A DNA stretch of 44,947 nucleotides from Anaerolineae bacterium (lineage in GTDB: Bacteria > Chloroflexota > Anaerolineae > JAFGEY01), in contig JADHXD010000020.1 of assembly GCA_016783145.1 (NCBI GenBank), forward strand, positions 1 through 44,947. Direction: 5' to 3'. Below the pieces are notes generated by a model. That model was not told the origin of the DNA. It did no database searches and worked only from the letters and a program-made list of their open reading frames with translations. The position numbers were made by a program, and so were the translations under genes. Below, one piece after another: positions 25,031-33,859 of this stretch; position 1 is the first letter of the stretch; every line of letters begins with the position of its first letter.

Positions 25031-25468
25031 TACAGTCTGGGTATGGACAGAAAAGCATACCCGAGCGACTTAACAGACATAGAATGGCTCATCATCGAGC
25101 CGCTTATTCCACCCGCAAAACCAGGCGGACGACCACGAGAAGTGACAAAGGATGAGTTCAAGGGTGTCAAGAACGCAGTGCGTATCTTGCTGCGGCACGC
25201 GACCGCGTCTGTGCTCAACGCCTCGTCCCACGAGGTGATGGACGTCACGGGATACCCGGTGGCGATCCCCGATATCGGTAAACCGTGTGAGCTGCCAGGG
25301 CCGAACGGCACCTGCTACTACCCGTACGCGTCAGAGACGATCATCAGGCTGGTCAACGAGCGGCTGGCTGACACGGAGCGCCCGGAGCTGATGCTCGCCC
25401 TGGCCGAGGAGCTGGACAACTATAACAACGGCATCCACCAGATCAACTGGGACTGGCCTGCGCCCTAG
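25003..25468 (+). pseudogene. Chimeric remnant: second IS5-like transposase N-terminus fused to the tail of a lost gene
   Basis: GAGCGTGTTTTGAAAG (from about 25006) looks like the terminal region of a second insertion sequence lying inside the first. Its transposase starts at the ATG at 25043: MDRKAYPSDLTDIEWLIIEP, LIPPAKPGGRPREV, the N-terminal block (DUF4096-like) of IS5-type transposases. After about 40 residues the frame continues into unrelated sequence (ILLRHATASVLNASS..., YPYASETIIRLVNERLA, LALAEELDNYNNGIHQ). That part resembles the C-terminal helical tail (ALLNA...YP..TAEVI..V...LA...LDGYNN) found in some secreted bacterial proteins. The 141-aa ORF is therefore a deletion fusion and is unlikely to be functional. 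The terminator at 25525 may have belonged to the lost gene. Confidence 0.55.
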
Positions 25469-25524
25469 CATGGCCGGCCTATCCCGAGCAGGATGACGCG
25501 GATCGCTTGTACGTAGGATCGTGT

Positions 25525-25557
25525 GAGGGCGGTGGCTCGAGCCACCGCCCTCTTTCT
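25525..25557 (+). terminator. Intrinsic terminator
   Basis: GAGGGCGGTGGCTC (25525-25538) and GAGCCACCGCCCTC (25539-25552) form a perfect 14-bp stem, followed by TTTCT. It lies 57 bases after the chimeric remnant. Confidence 0.75.
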
Positions 25558-25588
25558 ATGTGGCGCGCGGGACTCCGGGCGCAGGCAA

Positions 25589-25710
25589 AGCGGCTAAAGC
25601 CGCAACTACGGAGGTGTAGTGACGGTTTCAACCGTTCAGCGGCTGAAGCTGCAACTACGTGGGGGGAGTGACGGTTCAGGCCGGTCAGCCGCTGAAGCCG
25701 CAACAACCGA
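25589..25710. repeat. CTAC/GTAG-flanked REP-like palindromes (family C)
   Basis: Three direct copies of a hairpin, GCGGCTAAAGCCGC + AACTAC (25590), GCGGCTGAAGCTGC + AACTAC (25639) and a diverged AGCCGCTGAAGCCGC + AACAAC (25687), alternate with GACGGTTTCAACCGTTC-type hairpins; the first of these is preceded by GTAG (25616). Spacing is about 49 bases. The array is directly upstream of the promoter at 25725. The rest of the 25469-25839 gap holds the terminator at 25525 and that promoter; nothing coding was seen. Confidence 0.6.
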
Positions 25711-25724
25711 CGTCGCGTAGAGGT

Positions 25725-25753
25725 TTGACGGTGGACCGCAAAGGCGATATACT
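25725..25753 (+). promoter_or_regulatory. Sigma-70-type promoter for the SBBP/DUF7507 protein gene
   Basis: TTGACG (25725-25730), a 17-base spacer and TATACT (25748-25753), giving a leader of about 80 bases before the ATG at 25840. Confidence 0.65.
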
Positions 25754-25839
25754 GAATAGTAGGTGCCTACTGTGGACGCGGCGCCGTTCTGGGACATTGT
25801 GCTACGTCCGCAAACACATAGGGGAGAGGGGACCGCAGC

Positions 25840-28800
25840 ATGCACACACACTGGACAGCGAAACGGTACGCTGGTCTCTGGTTGGCGGCGCTCGTCGCCC
25901 TTTTAACCCTCGCATGGTCTCCGGTCGGGCGGGCGGCGCCGGTGGTTGGGTTGCCGCGTGGCTGCGGCGCGTCCCTGTTCCTGGAGAACGTTGGTCAGTA
26001 CGACCCCTCGGCCCGTTTCTCTCTCTGGCAGGGCAACGTGATGGTCTGGCTGGCGGAGGACGCGCTGTGGATCTCCATGCTCGACGGGAAAGCGCTGGCG
26101 GCAGCCCTCGCAGAGAAGGGACGGGGTGAGCTGGCTTCACAGGCCGCGATCCCGGGCGTCCACATCAAGCTCAGTTTCGTGGGCGCGAACCCTGCGCCGG
26201 CCCTCGAGCCATACGACCGGTGGGACGCCGCCATCTCTTACATGGTCGGAGGCGACCCCTCTAGCTGGCAGGTTCGGGTGCCCGCCTGGGGTGGGGTGCG
26301 CTACCGCGACCTGTATCTGGGGATCGACCTGGTGCTGGAGGGCGCAAGGAACCCCCCCTGGCGGCTGGAGGCGCGGGCGGGCGCGGACTTGAGTGCGGTG
26401 CGGCTGCGCGTCGAAGGCGCAGAGGCAGTGGCGGTCAAGGGTGCTAGACTGCACCTGGCGACAGCCATCGGGACCCTTTCGCTGTCACTGCCGGTCCTCT
26501 CGGAAAGCACACCACTCACGCTGGCTGACTCCTCCGCACGGAAGACCGGCTCGGGGGTGTTCGTCGTCAGCGCGCCGTTCGCGATTGCGGACCCATCCGA
26601 GTCGGCGCAGTCCACGCCCGCCGCCGGCAGCACCGACCTGGCCTACAGCACCTTCCTGGGGGGAAGCAGCTCGGAGAGCGGGCAGGGCATCGCCGTGGAT
26701 GATTCCGGGGTGATGTACGTCACCGGGTCGACCTACTCGACCGACTTTCCGGCTGTCCCCGGCTCGTACGACACGGCCCTTGGCGTAGTGGACGCCTACG
26801 TGGCCAAGATCGCACCAAACGGCGAGGGAACGGACGACCTGGCCTATGCCACCAACCTTGGCGGTGGGGGCGTGGACCATGGGCGCGCGATCGCAGTGTC
26901 GAACGGCGGAGCCTACCTCACAGGCAGCACAACCTCGGCCTCCTTTCCCACCACCGAGGGCGCGTTCGACCGCTCCTGCGGGGGCGATGGCCTGTGCGAT
27001 GACGACTGGAGCGACGCGTTCCTGGCCCGTCTGAATGCCGATGGCACGGACCTGCTGTACAGTACCTACCTGGGAGGCAGCGATGTGGACGGAGGACGGG
27101 GCATCGCCATAGAGGGGGGCGTGGCCTACCTGACCGGGCTGACTATGTCGAGCGGCTTTCCGACCACGCAGGGGGCGTACGACCGTTCCTGCGGCAGCGA
27201 CGGCGACTGTGACCTCGATGGCGCGCCGTACGCCGATGCGTTCCTTGTCAAGCTGACGACCTCCGGAGGAGGAAAAGACGACCTGGTCTACGGCACCTTC
27301 CTGGGCGGGAGCGACGAGGACTCGGGGGAGGGCCTCGCCGTGTATGGCGGCGACGCGTACGTGGCGGGCGCTACGGCATCGCCCGACTTTCCCGGGACGG
27401 GATATGCAGGGCTGGACGATGCGTTCGTAGCCCGCATCGACCCGGGAGGCAACGGGGCGAGCGACCTGGTCTACAGCACCGTGCTCGGCGGCTCGGGATG
27501 GGACTGGGGGCGCGAGATCGCCCTCGATGGCGGCGCGGCCTGGGTGACCGGCAGCACGGGCTCCACTGACTTTCCGGCAACCGCTGGCAGCTACGGGGGG
27601 AACTATGACGCCTACGTGGCCCGGCTGGATGGGTCCGGGGGCGTGACCTATGCCGCCTACCTCGGGGGAAGCGGCGAGGATTCCGGGCGTGGGGTGGCGG
27701 TCGACGTGAGCGGGGGGGCGGTCCTCGTGGGGTACACACAGTCAGGCAACTTCCCGGTGACCTCCGGGGCGTACGACGAGGTCCTCAACGGCGGGCGGGA
27801 TGTGTACGTGGCGCGCGTGGACCCGGGCAGCGGGGGGCCGGAGCACATTGCCTATGCTACCTACCTTGGGGGGAGCGGCGACGACTGGGGCTATGGCATG
27901 GCGATGGACGCCGCGGGATACGCGTACGTCGGCGGTACGACCCAGTCCTCTGATTCTCCGACCACGTCGGGAGCCGCGGACGAGAGCTGTGGCAGCGATG
28001 GCGACTGCGATGCGGACGACGACAGCTTTGCAGCCAAGCTCAAGGTGATGGCCGCGCCCGTGGTGGACATTGAAAAACACACCAACGGCGAGGACGCGGA
28101 CCAGCCGACGGGACCGATCCTCCTCTTTGACTCTCCGGTGACCTGGCAGTACGTAGTCACCAACCGGGGCGATTTCACCCTGAATGGCGTCCAGGTCAGT
28201 GACAACAAGGGAGTGACGGTCTCTTGCCTGGACAGCACGCTGACCACCGGGGAAGTGATGACCTGCGCGGCGTCGGGCCTGGTGCAAGCCGGACAGTACG
28301 CCAACCTGGGCACAGTCGCCGGCCAGCCGGTCGGCGACTTTGGCCCGGTGACGGACAGCGATCCCAGCCACTACTTTGGCGCGGTCCCGGGCATTGACCT
28401 GCTAAAGATGACGAACGGCGAGGACGCTGACGCCGCGCCCGGGCCATACGTCGTGCCGGGAGAGACGGTGACCTGGACGTACGTGGTGCGCAACACAGGC
28501 AACGTGTCCTTGAGCGGCATCCAGGTCACGGACGACCTGGAGGGTTCGGTCTCTTGTCCAGGAGTTGCCCTGGACGCTGGAGAGGCGATGACCTGCACAG
28601 TCACGGGAGAGGTCGGCGTCGGGCAGTACGCCAACGTGGGTACGGTGACGGGCACGTCGCCGGTCGGCCTGGATGTCACAGACAACGATCTCGGCCACTG
28701 CTTTGGGAGCGAACCGGGCTTGACGATACGGACGCTCACAAACGGGCAGGACGCGAACGAGGCGCCGGGTCCATACGTCGTTGTGGGGGATGTGGTGTAC

Positions 28801-31077
28801 TGGTCGTACGTGGTGACGAACACGGGCAACGTCTACCTGGCGGACATCTCTGTCGAGGACGATCAGGGGGTGGAGGTCCACTGCCCCCAGACGCTGCTCA
28901 ACCCGGGCGAGTCGACGGTCTGTACCGGGTCGGGCGTGTCCGAGGCCGGACAGTACGCCAACACTGCGACCGCCAGCGGTACCCCGCCTGTGGGGGACGA
29001 CGTGCTTGCCGCTGATGTCAGCTACTACTATGGCGCCGATCCGCAGATTGAGCTCCAAAAACTGACCAACGACGAGGACGGCGACGATCCCCCCGGACCG
29101 TATCTCCTGGAGGGGGAGGTCCTCACGTGGACCTACCGGGTGACCAATACGGGCAATGTGACCTTGACCGGGGTGACGGCCGTCGATGACCTCTTGGGTG
29201 CGGTGTCGTGTCCTGAGACGACGCTGGCCCCAACGGCCACGATGACCTGCACCGTGACGGGCACGGCAACCGTCGGCCTGTACATCAACGTGGGCACGGC
29301 GACGGGCACGCCGCCAGGGGGCCTGGAGTCCGTGTCGGACAGCGATCGCAGCCACTACACGGGGATCAGCGCGAGCCCCGCGGTCGATATCCAGAAGCGG
29401 ACCAACGGACACGATGCGGATGTCGCTCCAGGTCCCTACATTCAGGTCAGCACCGTGGTGACTTGGGAGTACCTGATCTCGAACGTGGGCAACGAGGTGC
29501 TGACCGGCCTGGTCGTCACGGACAGCGACCCGGGCGTGGTCATCTCGTGCACGCAGGACACCTTGGAAGTCTTCGAGTTGACCGTGTGCACGGTGACCGG
29601 CACGGCAGGGCTAGGGCAGTACAGCAACCAGGCGTGGGTGACCGGCACCGCGTCGGTCAGCTCGGAGGTCGTCTCGGACACGGATCTCAGCCACTACTAT
29701 GGCGCTGACCCGTCGATCGACGTCGAAAAGCACACCAACGGACAGGACGCCGACGCAGAGCCCGGGCCGTACATCCTCGTTGGAGACGCGGTGACCTGGA
29801 CCTACACGGTGACCAACACGGGCAACGTGTCCCTGAGCGGTGTGACCGTCAGGGACGATCAGGGTCTGATCGTCACCTGCCCGGGCAGCAGCCTGGCTCC
29901 CGCTGCGTCGATGACGTGTGCAGCGTCGGACACGGCAGCGAAAGGGCCCTACGCCAACCGGGGCACGGCCACGGGCAAGCCGCCCGGTGGGCTGGCCCAG
30001 GTCTCCGATTGGGACGACAGCCACTACTATGGGGCAGACCCCTCGATCGAGGTCGAAAAACATACCAATGGACAGGATGCCGATGAGGAGCCCGGTCCGT
30101 ACATCCTCGTTGGGGGCCCGGTGACCTGGACGTACGCGGTAACCAACACGGGCAACGTGACGCTGACCGGCATTCACGTCAGCGACGATGGGGGTGTGGG
30201 CGTCACCTGCCCGGAGATCAACCTGGCCCCCGGCTTGTCCACCACCTGCACGGCGGCGGGCACGGCAAAGGAGGGACCTCACGCAAACCGGGGCACGGCC
30301 ACGGGCACGCCGCCTGGCGGGCTCGACGATGTGTCGGATTGGGATGACAGCCACTACTATGGGGCCGCTCCGGCGATCGACCTCGAAAAGCACACCAATG
30401 GGCAGGATGCCGACACGGCCCCTGGACCATATATCCTCGTTGGGAACCCGGTGACCTGGACCTACGCGGTAACCAACACGGGCAACGTGACCCTGACGGG
30501 CATCGCCGTAACCGATGACCAGCTAGGCTCGATAGGCTGCCCGGTGGCGGTTCTCCCCCCAGGTGAATCTGTGGTTTGCACAGCGGGAGGGACCGCAGGA
30601 CTCGGGGGGTATGCCAACCGGGGCACGGTCACGGGCGCGCCGCCCGATGGGCTGGGCGCAGTCTCTGACTGGGACGACAGCCACTACTTTGGCGCGGACC
30701 CAGGCATCGACCTAGAAACAGGGACCAATGGGCACGATGCTGACCTCGCTCCCGGGCCGACCATCGCCGTCGGAGACCCTGTGCTGTGGACGTATGCGGT
30801 GACCAACACGGGCAATGTGACGCTCCCCTGGATCTTTGTCACGGACAGCCACCAGAACCAGGGCGTGGAGGTCGGATGCCCCGGGCATGCGCTGGCCCCC
30901 GGTGCGGCGATGACCTGCAAGGCAAACGGGATTGCCGTAGAGGGCCAGTACGAGAACCGGGGCACAGCCACGGGCACAGCGCTAGGTCGCGCCTTCGATG
31001 ACTGGGATGACAGCCACTACCTGGGAGTAAAGTTGGACTATCGCATCTATCTGCCGTTCGTTCTGCGAGCCAGGTAG
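25840..31077 (+). CDS. Secreted protein: DUF7948-like domain, seven-unit SBBP propeller, nine DUF7507 repeats
   Basis: A 1745-aa protein with a signal peptide (LAALVALLTLAWSPVGRA, cleavage near residue 32). Residues about 45-230 hold LFLENVGQYDPSARF, the opening of the domain that commonly precedes SBBP repeats. From about 265 to 740 there are seven SBBP units, each with a YxTxLGGS core, then V-x-GxT-x-SxxFP and DAYVAKI; seven is the blade count of a standard beta-propeller. Three units carry a loop SCGSDGDCD-type insert with paired Cys and Asp residues, suggestive of a disulfide and calcium. Nine DUF7507 repeats of about 108 residues follow (TNGQDADxxPGPYILVG, VTNTGNVTLTG, SHYYGADP). The C-terminus is YRIYLPFVLRAR. 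It probably extends from the cell surface with an N-terminal binding head. The promoter is at 25725-25753. Confidence 0.92.
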   Translation: MHTHWTAKRYAGLWLAALVALLTLAWSPVGRAAPVVGLPRGCGASLFLENVGQYDPSARFSLWQGNVMVWLAEDALWISMLDGKALAAALAEKGRGELASQAAIPGVHIKLSFVGANPAPALEPYDRWDAAISYMVGGDPSSWQVRVPAWGGVRYRDLYLGIDLVLEGARNPPWRLEARAGADLSAVRLRVEGAEAVAVKGARLHLATAIGTLSLSLPVLSESTPLTLADSSARKTGSGVFVVSAPFAIADPSESAQSTPAAGSTDLAYSTFLGGSSSESGQGIAVDDSGVMYVTGSTYSTDFPAVPGSYDTALGVVDAYVAKIAPNGEGTDDLAYATNLGGGGVDHGRAIAVSNGGAYLTGSTTSASFPTTEGAFDRSCGGDGLCDDDWSDAFLARLNADGTDLLYSTYLGGSDVDGGRGIAIEGGVAYLTGLTMSSGFPTTQGAYDRSCGSDGDCDLDGAPYADAFLVKLTTSGGGKDDLVYGTFLGGSDEDSGEGLAVYGGDAYVAGATASPDFPGTGYAGLDDAFVARIDPGGNGASDLVYSTVLGGSGWDWGREIALDGGAAWVTGSTGSTDFPATAGSYGGNYDAYVARLDGSGGVTYAAYLGGSGEDSGRGVAVDVSGGAVLVGYTQSGNFPVTSGAYDEVLNGGRDVYVARVDPGSGGPEHIAYATYLGGSGDDWGYGMAMDAAGYAYVGGTTQSSDSPTTSGAADESCGSDGDCDADDDSFAAKLKVMAAPVVDIEKHTNGEDADQPTGPILLFDSPVTWQYVVTNRGDFTLNGVQVSDNKGVTVSCLDSTLTTGEVMTCAASGLVQAGQYANLGTVAGQPVGDFGPVTDSDPSHYFGAVPGIDLLKMTNGEDADAAPGPYVVPGETVTWTYVVRNTGNVSLSGIQVTDDLEGSVSCPGVALDAGEAMTCTVTGEVGVGQYANVGTVTGTSPVGLDVTDNDLGHCFGSEPGLTIRTLTNGQDANEAPGPYVVVGDVVYWSYVVTNTGNVYLADISVEDDQGVEVHCPQTLLNPGESTVCTGSGVSEAGQYANTATASGTPPVGDDVLAADVSYYYGADPQIELQKLTNDEDGDDPPGPYLLEGEVLTWTYRVTNTGNVTLTGVTAVDDLLGAVSCPETTLAPTATMTCTVTGTATVGLYINVGTATGTPPGGLESVSDSDRSHYTGISASPAVDIQKRTNGHDADVAPGPYIQVSTVVTWEYLISNVGNEVLTGLVVTDSDPGVVISCTQDTLEVFELTVCTVTGTAGLGQYSNQAWVTGTASVSSEVVSDTDLSHYYGADPSIDVEKHTNGQDADAEPGPYILVGDAVTWTYTVTNTGNVSLSGVTVRDDQGLIVTCPGSSLAPAASMTCAASDTAAKGPYANRGTATGKPPGGLAQVSDWDDSHYYGADPSIEVEKHTNGQDADEEPGPYILVGGPVTWTYAVTNTGNVTLTGIHVSDDGGVGVTCPEINLAPGLSTTCTAAGTAKEGPHANRGTATGTPPGGLDDVSDWDDSHYYGAAPAIDLEKHTNGQDADTAPGPYILVGNPVTWTYAVTNTGNVTLTGIAVTDDQLGSIGCPVAVLPPGESVVCTAGGTAGLGGYANRGTVTGAPPDGLGAVSDWDDSHYFGADPGIDLETGTNGHDADLAPGPTIAVGDPVLWTYAVTNTGNVTLPWIFVTDSHQNQGVEVGCPGHALAPGAAMTCKANGIAVEGQYENRGTATGTALGRAFDDWDDSHYLGVKLDYRIYLPFVLRAR

Positions 31078-31093
31078 CGCACCGCTGGAAGCC

Positions 31094-31356
31094 GTAGGCC
31101 GCCTTTCATAGGCGACGTTTCCGGGGGAGCTATGCAAGGCCCCGCGCTTTCGAAAGCGCGGCTACAGGCTGGCCGGAAGCCGTAGGTCGCCTTTCATAGG
31201 CGACGTTTCCGGGGGAGCTACGCAAGGCCCCGCGCTATGGAAAGCGCGGCTACGGGGAAGCGCGGCTACAGGCTGGCCGGAAGCCGTAGGTCGCCTTTCG
31301 TAGGCGACGTTTCCAGGGGAGCTACGCAAGGCCCGCGCTTTCCAAAGCGCGGCTAC
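31094..31356. repeat. GTAG-flanked BIME-like repeats, three tandem units (family B)
   Basis: Units at 31094-31165, 31182-31253 and 31286-31356. Each runs GTAG, stem GTCGCC..GGCGAC (first copy GCCGCC), spacer GTTTCC..GGGGAGCTA, then stem GCGCTTT..AAAGCGC and GGCTAC. GTAG and CTAC thus mark the two outer ends. The spacers between units share AGGCTGGCCGGAAGCC. The left stem is the same as in the array at 19492. The array fills the gap between the SBBP protein and the convergent methyltransferase gene; no gene is visible there. Confidence 0.7.
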
Positions 31357-31396
31357 GGGCAAGCGCCCCCCAGGGGAGGGCGCCGCTGCAGTCCCC

Positions 31397-32287
31397 TCAG
31401 GCGGGCCGGCTGTGGAATACGGCCAGCTTGAATTCGTGCTCGGGGTCGGGAGCGTAGCAGGCGAGCCACGGCTGCCTGGCTACGTGAGGGGTGCAGGGGC
31501 CGTAGGTGCAGACCCGGATGGACCGCACGCGGGCTTCGGCGCGCAGCCTGTCCAGCACGGCCTGCAGCATGTCGCCCACAAAGGGAGTGAAGAGGTAGAA
31601 CACGGTGCCCGTTGTATAGTCGGCGTCGCGGGCATCGACCGGGACAAACTCAATCCCGGTCAGACCCAGGGCGCGGACGCAGCGGCGGGCATAGCGACAA
31701 AACGCGGGATCGATCTCGATGCCCCGGGTCTCGATCCCGCTCAGCAGGTGGACCAAAATGGCGACCTGGCCCAACCCGGAGCCGATGTCGACGAGGACGT
31801 CGGAAGGCGTGAGACTGGCGTGGTCGACAAGGTCCAGGATGGCCCGGGCGGGCGTGGTCTCCAGGTGTACCATCTCCGGCGCGAGCTCCACTGTCTTGCG
31901 AGGAACGGGCTCCACGCACAAGAGGCCGTCGATGAGGTGGTCCAGTCCATCGTAGCCCAGGTGCGCGGGCCGCTCGCCTGAGGGGACATAGCCGGTATAG
32001 CGGTCGAACTCGCGCCGTAGGGCAGCCGGCGTATAGTCTCCCGATCGGATCCACCCGCGCAGCCCCTGGAAGAGGCGTTCATCGACCGCTTCCAGGCGGT
32101 GCCGCAGCGCCGCTGCCTGCCGGCAAAGGGCTGCGGCACTCGTATCCTCCCCTCGCAGGCGCACGACCTCGTCCACCAAAGCGATGTGATCGAGGGCTGC
32201 TGCCCTGGCCCGCAGGTTGACCTCCTCTTCCAGCGAGCCGTCCGTTGCCAGGGCCTCGAGCTCGACCCCCAAGTTGCGCAGTTCCAT
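31397..32287 (-). CDS. Class I SAM-dependent methyltransferase-like protein
   Basis: A 296-aa protein. The first 120 residues are helical. The C-terminal half is a Rossmann-type methyltransferase: motif I VDIGSGLGQ, an acidic end of strand 2 (GIEIDPAFC), and a post-motif segment FVPVDARDADYTTGTVFYLF. The VFYLFTPF stretch recalls DOT1-like/class I enzymes in which this region follows the SAM site. Substrate unknown. The ATG is preceded by GGGAGAG; cytoplasmic. It is separated from the DUF4332 gene by the hairpin at 32452. Confidence 0.75.
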   Translation of the reverse strand: MELRNLGVELEALATDGSLEEEVNLRARAAALDHIALVDEVVRLRGEDTSAAALCRQAAALRHRLEAVDERLFQGLRGWIRSGDYTPAALRREFDRYTGYVPSGERPAHLGYDGLDHLIDGLLCVEPVPRKTVELAPEMVHLETTPARAILDLVDHASLTPSDVLVDIGSGLGQVAILVHLLSGIETRGIEIDPAFCRYARRCVRALGLTGIEFVPVDARDADYTTGTVFYLFTPFVGDMLQAVLDRLRAEARVRSIRVCTYGPCTPHVARQPWLACYAPDPEHEFKLAVFHSRPA

Positions 32288-32451
32288 GCCAGCGCGCTCT
32301 CCCTACGCGTTGCCTACCGTGATGCCGGCGCAGAGAACAGCAAATCACGCTGGCGCAGCGGGCCACATTGAGGCACGTGTGCTGCCCATAGATGCGCTCT
32401 CCCGTAGGTCCCGCTCCCGGGAACCGTACAGGAAAGCCGGCGCCCACAGTG

Positions 32452-32486
32452 AAGGTGCCAGGCACCTGCGAGGTGCCTGGCACCTT
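32452..32486. terminator. Nested palindrome, terminator-like
   Basis: The arms AAGGTGCCAGGCACCT (32452-32467) and AGGTGCCTGGCACCTT (32471-32486) pair perfectly over 16 bp around GCG. Each arm is itself a near-palindrome (GGTGCC-N-GGCACC). It lies a few bases downstream of the DUF4332 gene read on the minus strand. Confidence 0.55.
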
Positions 32487-32489
32487 TGC

Positions 32490-32894
32490 CTAGTAGGTGA
32501 CCACTCGTGGCAGCGCCTGCGCCTGCTCGATCCAGCTCTGGACCTGCGCCTGTGAGGGCAACTGGCGGACCAGTTTCTTCTCCTGGTTGACCTCAACCAT
32601 CTTGGCGTGCAGATTCTCCGCGTTGCGGCGCGCCAGCTCGGGGACGGTGTCGACGCCGGCTGCTTCCAAGAGGTCGGCGTACTCTTCGCCTACGCCCTTG
32701 ATCCGGAACAGGTCGGCCTCGTTGACCCAGCGCAAGACGAGCTTGCCGCTGATCCCTGTCTGGTCCGCGAGCTCCTGGCGGCCCTGCGGCGATGAGCCCT
32801 TTACCAGGAGGGCTTCTGTGGTGGCAATGCCCGCGTCCAGGAGTGACTGGGTATACGTCTCGCCGATGCCTTCGATCTTGGTCAGCTTGGTCAT
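32490..32894 (-). CDS. DUF4332 helix-hairpin-helix protein
   Basis: The ATG at 32894 follows AAAGGAG and gives 134 aa; a longer ORF from 33071 would run through the promoter and the end of the creatininase gene. Two helix-hairpin-helix-like halves read KIEGIGETYTQSLLDAGI and RIKGVGEEYADLLEAAGV, with GRQELADQTGISGKLVLRW between. This pattern defines the DUF4332 family, thought to bind nucleic acid or act as a scaffold. It has its own promoter (32947-32975) and so is probably not part of the long operon upstream. Confidence 0.88.
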   Translation of the reverse strand: MTKLTKIEGIGETYTQSLLDAGIATTEALLVKGSSPQGRQELADQTGISGKLVLRWVNEADLFRIKGVGEEYADLLEAAGVDTVPELARRNAENLHAKMVEVNQEKKLVRQLPSQAQVQSWIEQAQALPRVVTY

Positions 32895-32946
32895 CTTGAG
32901 CTCCTTTCCCTCCGTGCGCGATGTGAGTGGGATTCTCCTCTGCGCA

Positions 32947-32975
32947 AGGGTACCACAACAAGGGAGACTTGTCAA
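32947..32975 (-). promoter_or_regulatory. Sigma-70-type promoter for the DUF4332 gene
   Basis: On the minus strand, TTGACA (32970-32975), a 17-base spacer ending TGG, and TACCCT (32947-32952), in the gap after the creatininase stop. Confidence 0.5.
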
Positions 32976-32991
32976 TTGGGAATCATCCAGA

Positions 32992-33813
32992 TTACCAACG
33001 AATCTGCGATTGCACGGGTCCGGTGTGTTGATCTGAACGTGTAGCGATGGGCCAGGCGCGCCATTCGTCAACCACCTCGATCAGGCCAGACACCGCCGCC
33101 TCCAGGATCACGCGCCCCTTTTCGGGCGTCGCTGCCGTCGCGTCGCCGTGGACGCCGATCTGCGTCCAGCGTCCCCAGAAGTCGTTAAAGCGCACCGGGT
33201 AGTTCGATGTGCTGTCCGAGCTCAGGTACTGACCCATCACATCGTTTCCCTTGCCCATGCGGTCCATGCGCACGCGTTCTGGCGCCAGGTAGAGGTAGAG
33301 CGACGTCTCGAACTCGTCCGAGTGGGCGATGATCTCGGTCTCCCTGACCCGCTCAAAGGCGTCCATGGCCAGCGAGAAGTAGCTCACCGCCGCGCACAGC
33401 GAGTCTGTCCCCAGGACGGTCTTGCGGGCGATCAGATCGACGAGAGGGCCGTTGGATCCGTGCCCGTTGACGATCAAGATCTTTTGAAAGCCGTGATAGG
33501 CCACGCTCTTGGTGATGTTGAGGCAGAAGGCGATGAACACCTCGGGCTCGATGTGGATCGTGCCCGGGAAGTCGATGTGGTGCATGTTCAGCCCGTAGGA
33601 GATGGGAGGCAGGACCAGCACCCGATCCGGCGCCCGGCGTCCTACCTCCAGGCAGACCGACTCGGTCAGGTAGACATCGGTCTCCAATGGCAGATGGCGT
33701 CCGTGCTGTTCGGTGGAGCCGGTGGGCAGAATCACCACTTTCTGGGCGGCGATGGCCTCGTTCATCTCTTCCCAGGTGAGCCGGTTATAGCGATACTCTG
33801 TGTCTGCGCGCAT
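32992..33813 (-). CDS. Creatininase-family amidohydrolase
   Basis: A 273-aa protein with the metal-binding signature of the creatininase/FAPy-deformylase family: GSTEQHG (residues 32-38, Glu35 and His37), HLPLETD with Asp46, NGHGSNG near residue 124, and the Glu of AHSDEFETS. Members hydrolyse cyclic or formylated amides, including creatinine and formamidopyrimidine intermediates. The ATG follows AGGAGGAAGGA. It is the last gene of the probable operon, 46 bases after the amidase gene. The substrate is not fixed by sequence. Confidence 0.9.
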   Translation of the reverse strand: MRADTEYRYNRLTWEEMNEAIAAQKVVILPTGSTEQHGRHLPLETDVYLTESVCLEVGRRAPDRVLVLPPISYGLNMHHIDFPGTIHIEPEVFIAFCLNITKSVAYHGFQKILIVNGHGSNGPLVDLIARKTVLGTDSLCAAVSYFSLAMDAFERVRETEIIAHSDEFETSLYLYLAPERVRMDRMGKGNDVMGQYLSSDSTSNYPVRFNDFWGRWTQIGVHGDATAATPEKGRVILEAAVSGLIEVVDEWRAWPIATRSDQHTGPVQSQIRW

Positions 33814-33859
33814 TCCTTCCTCCTGTTCTCGACGGTCGATGACCGTGTGGGTGGGACGC

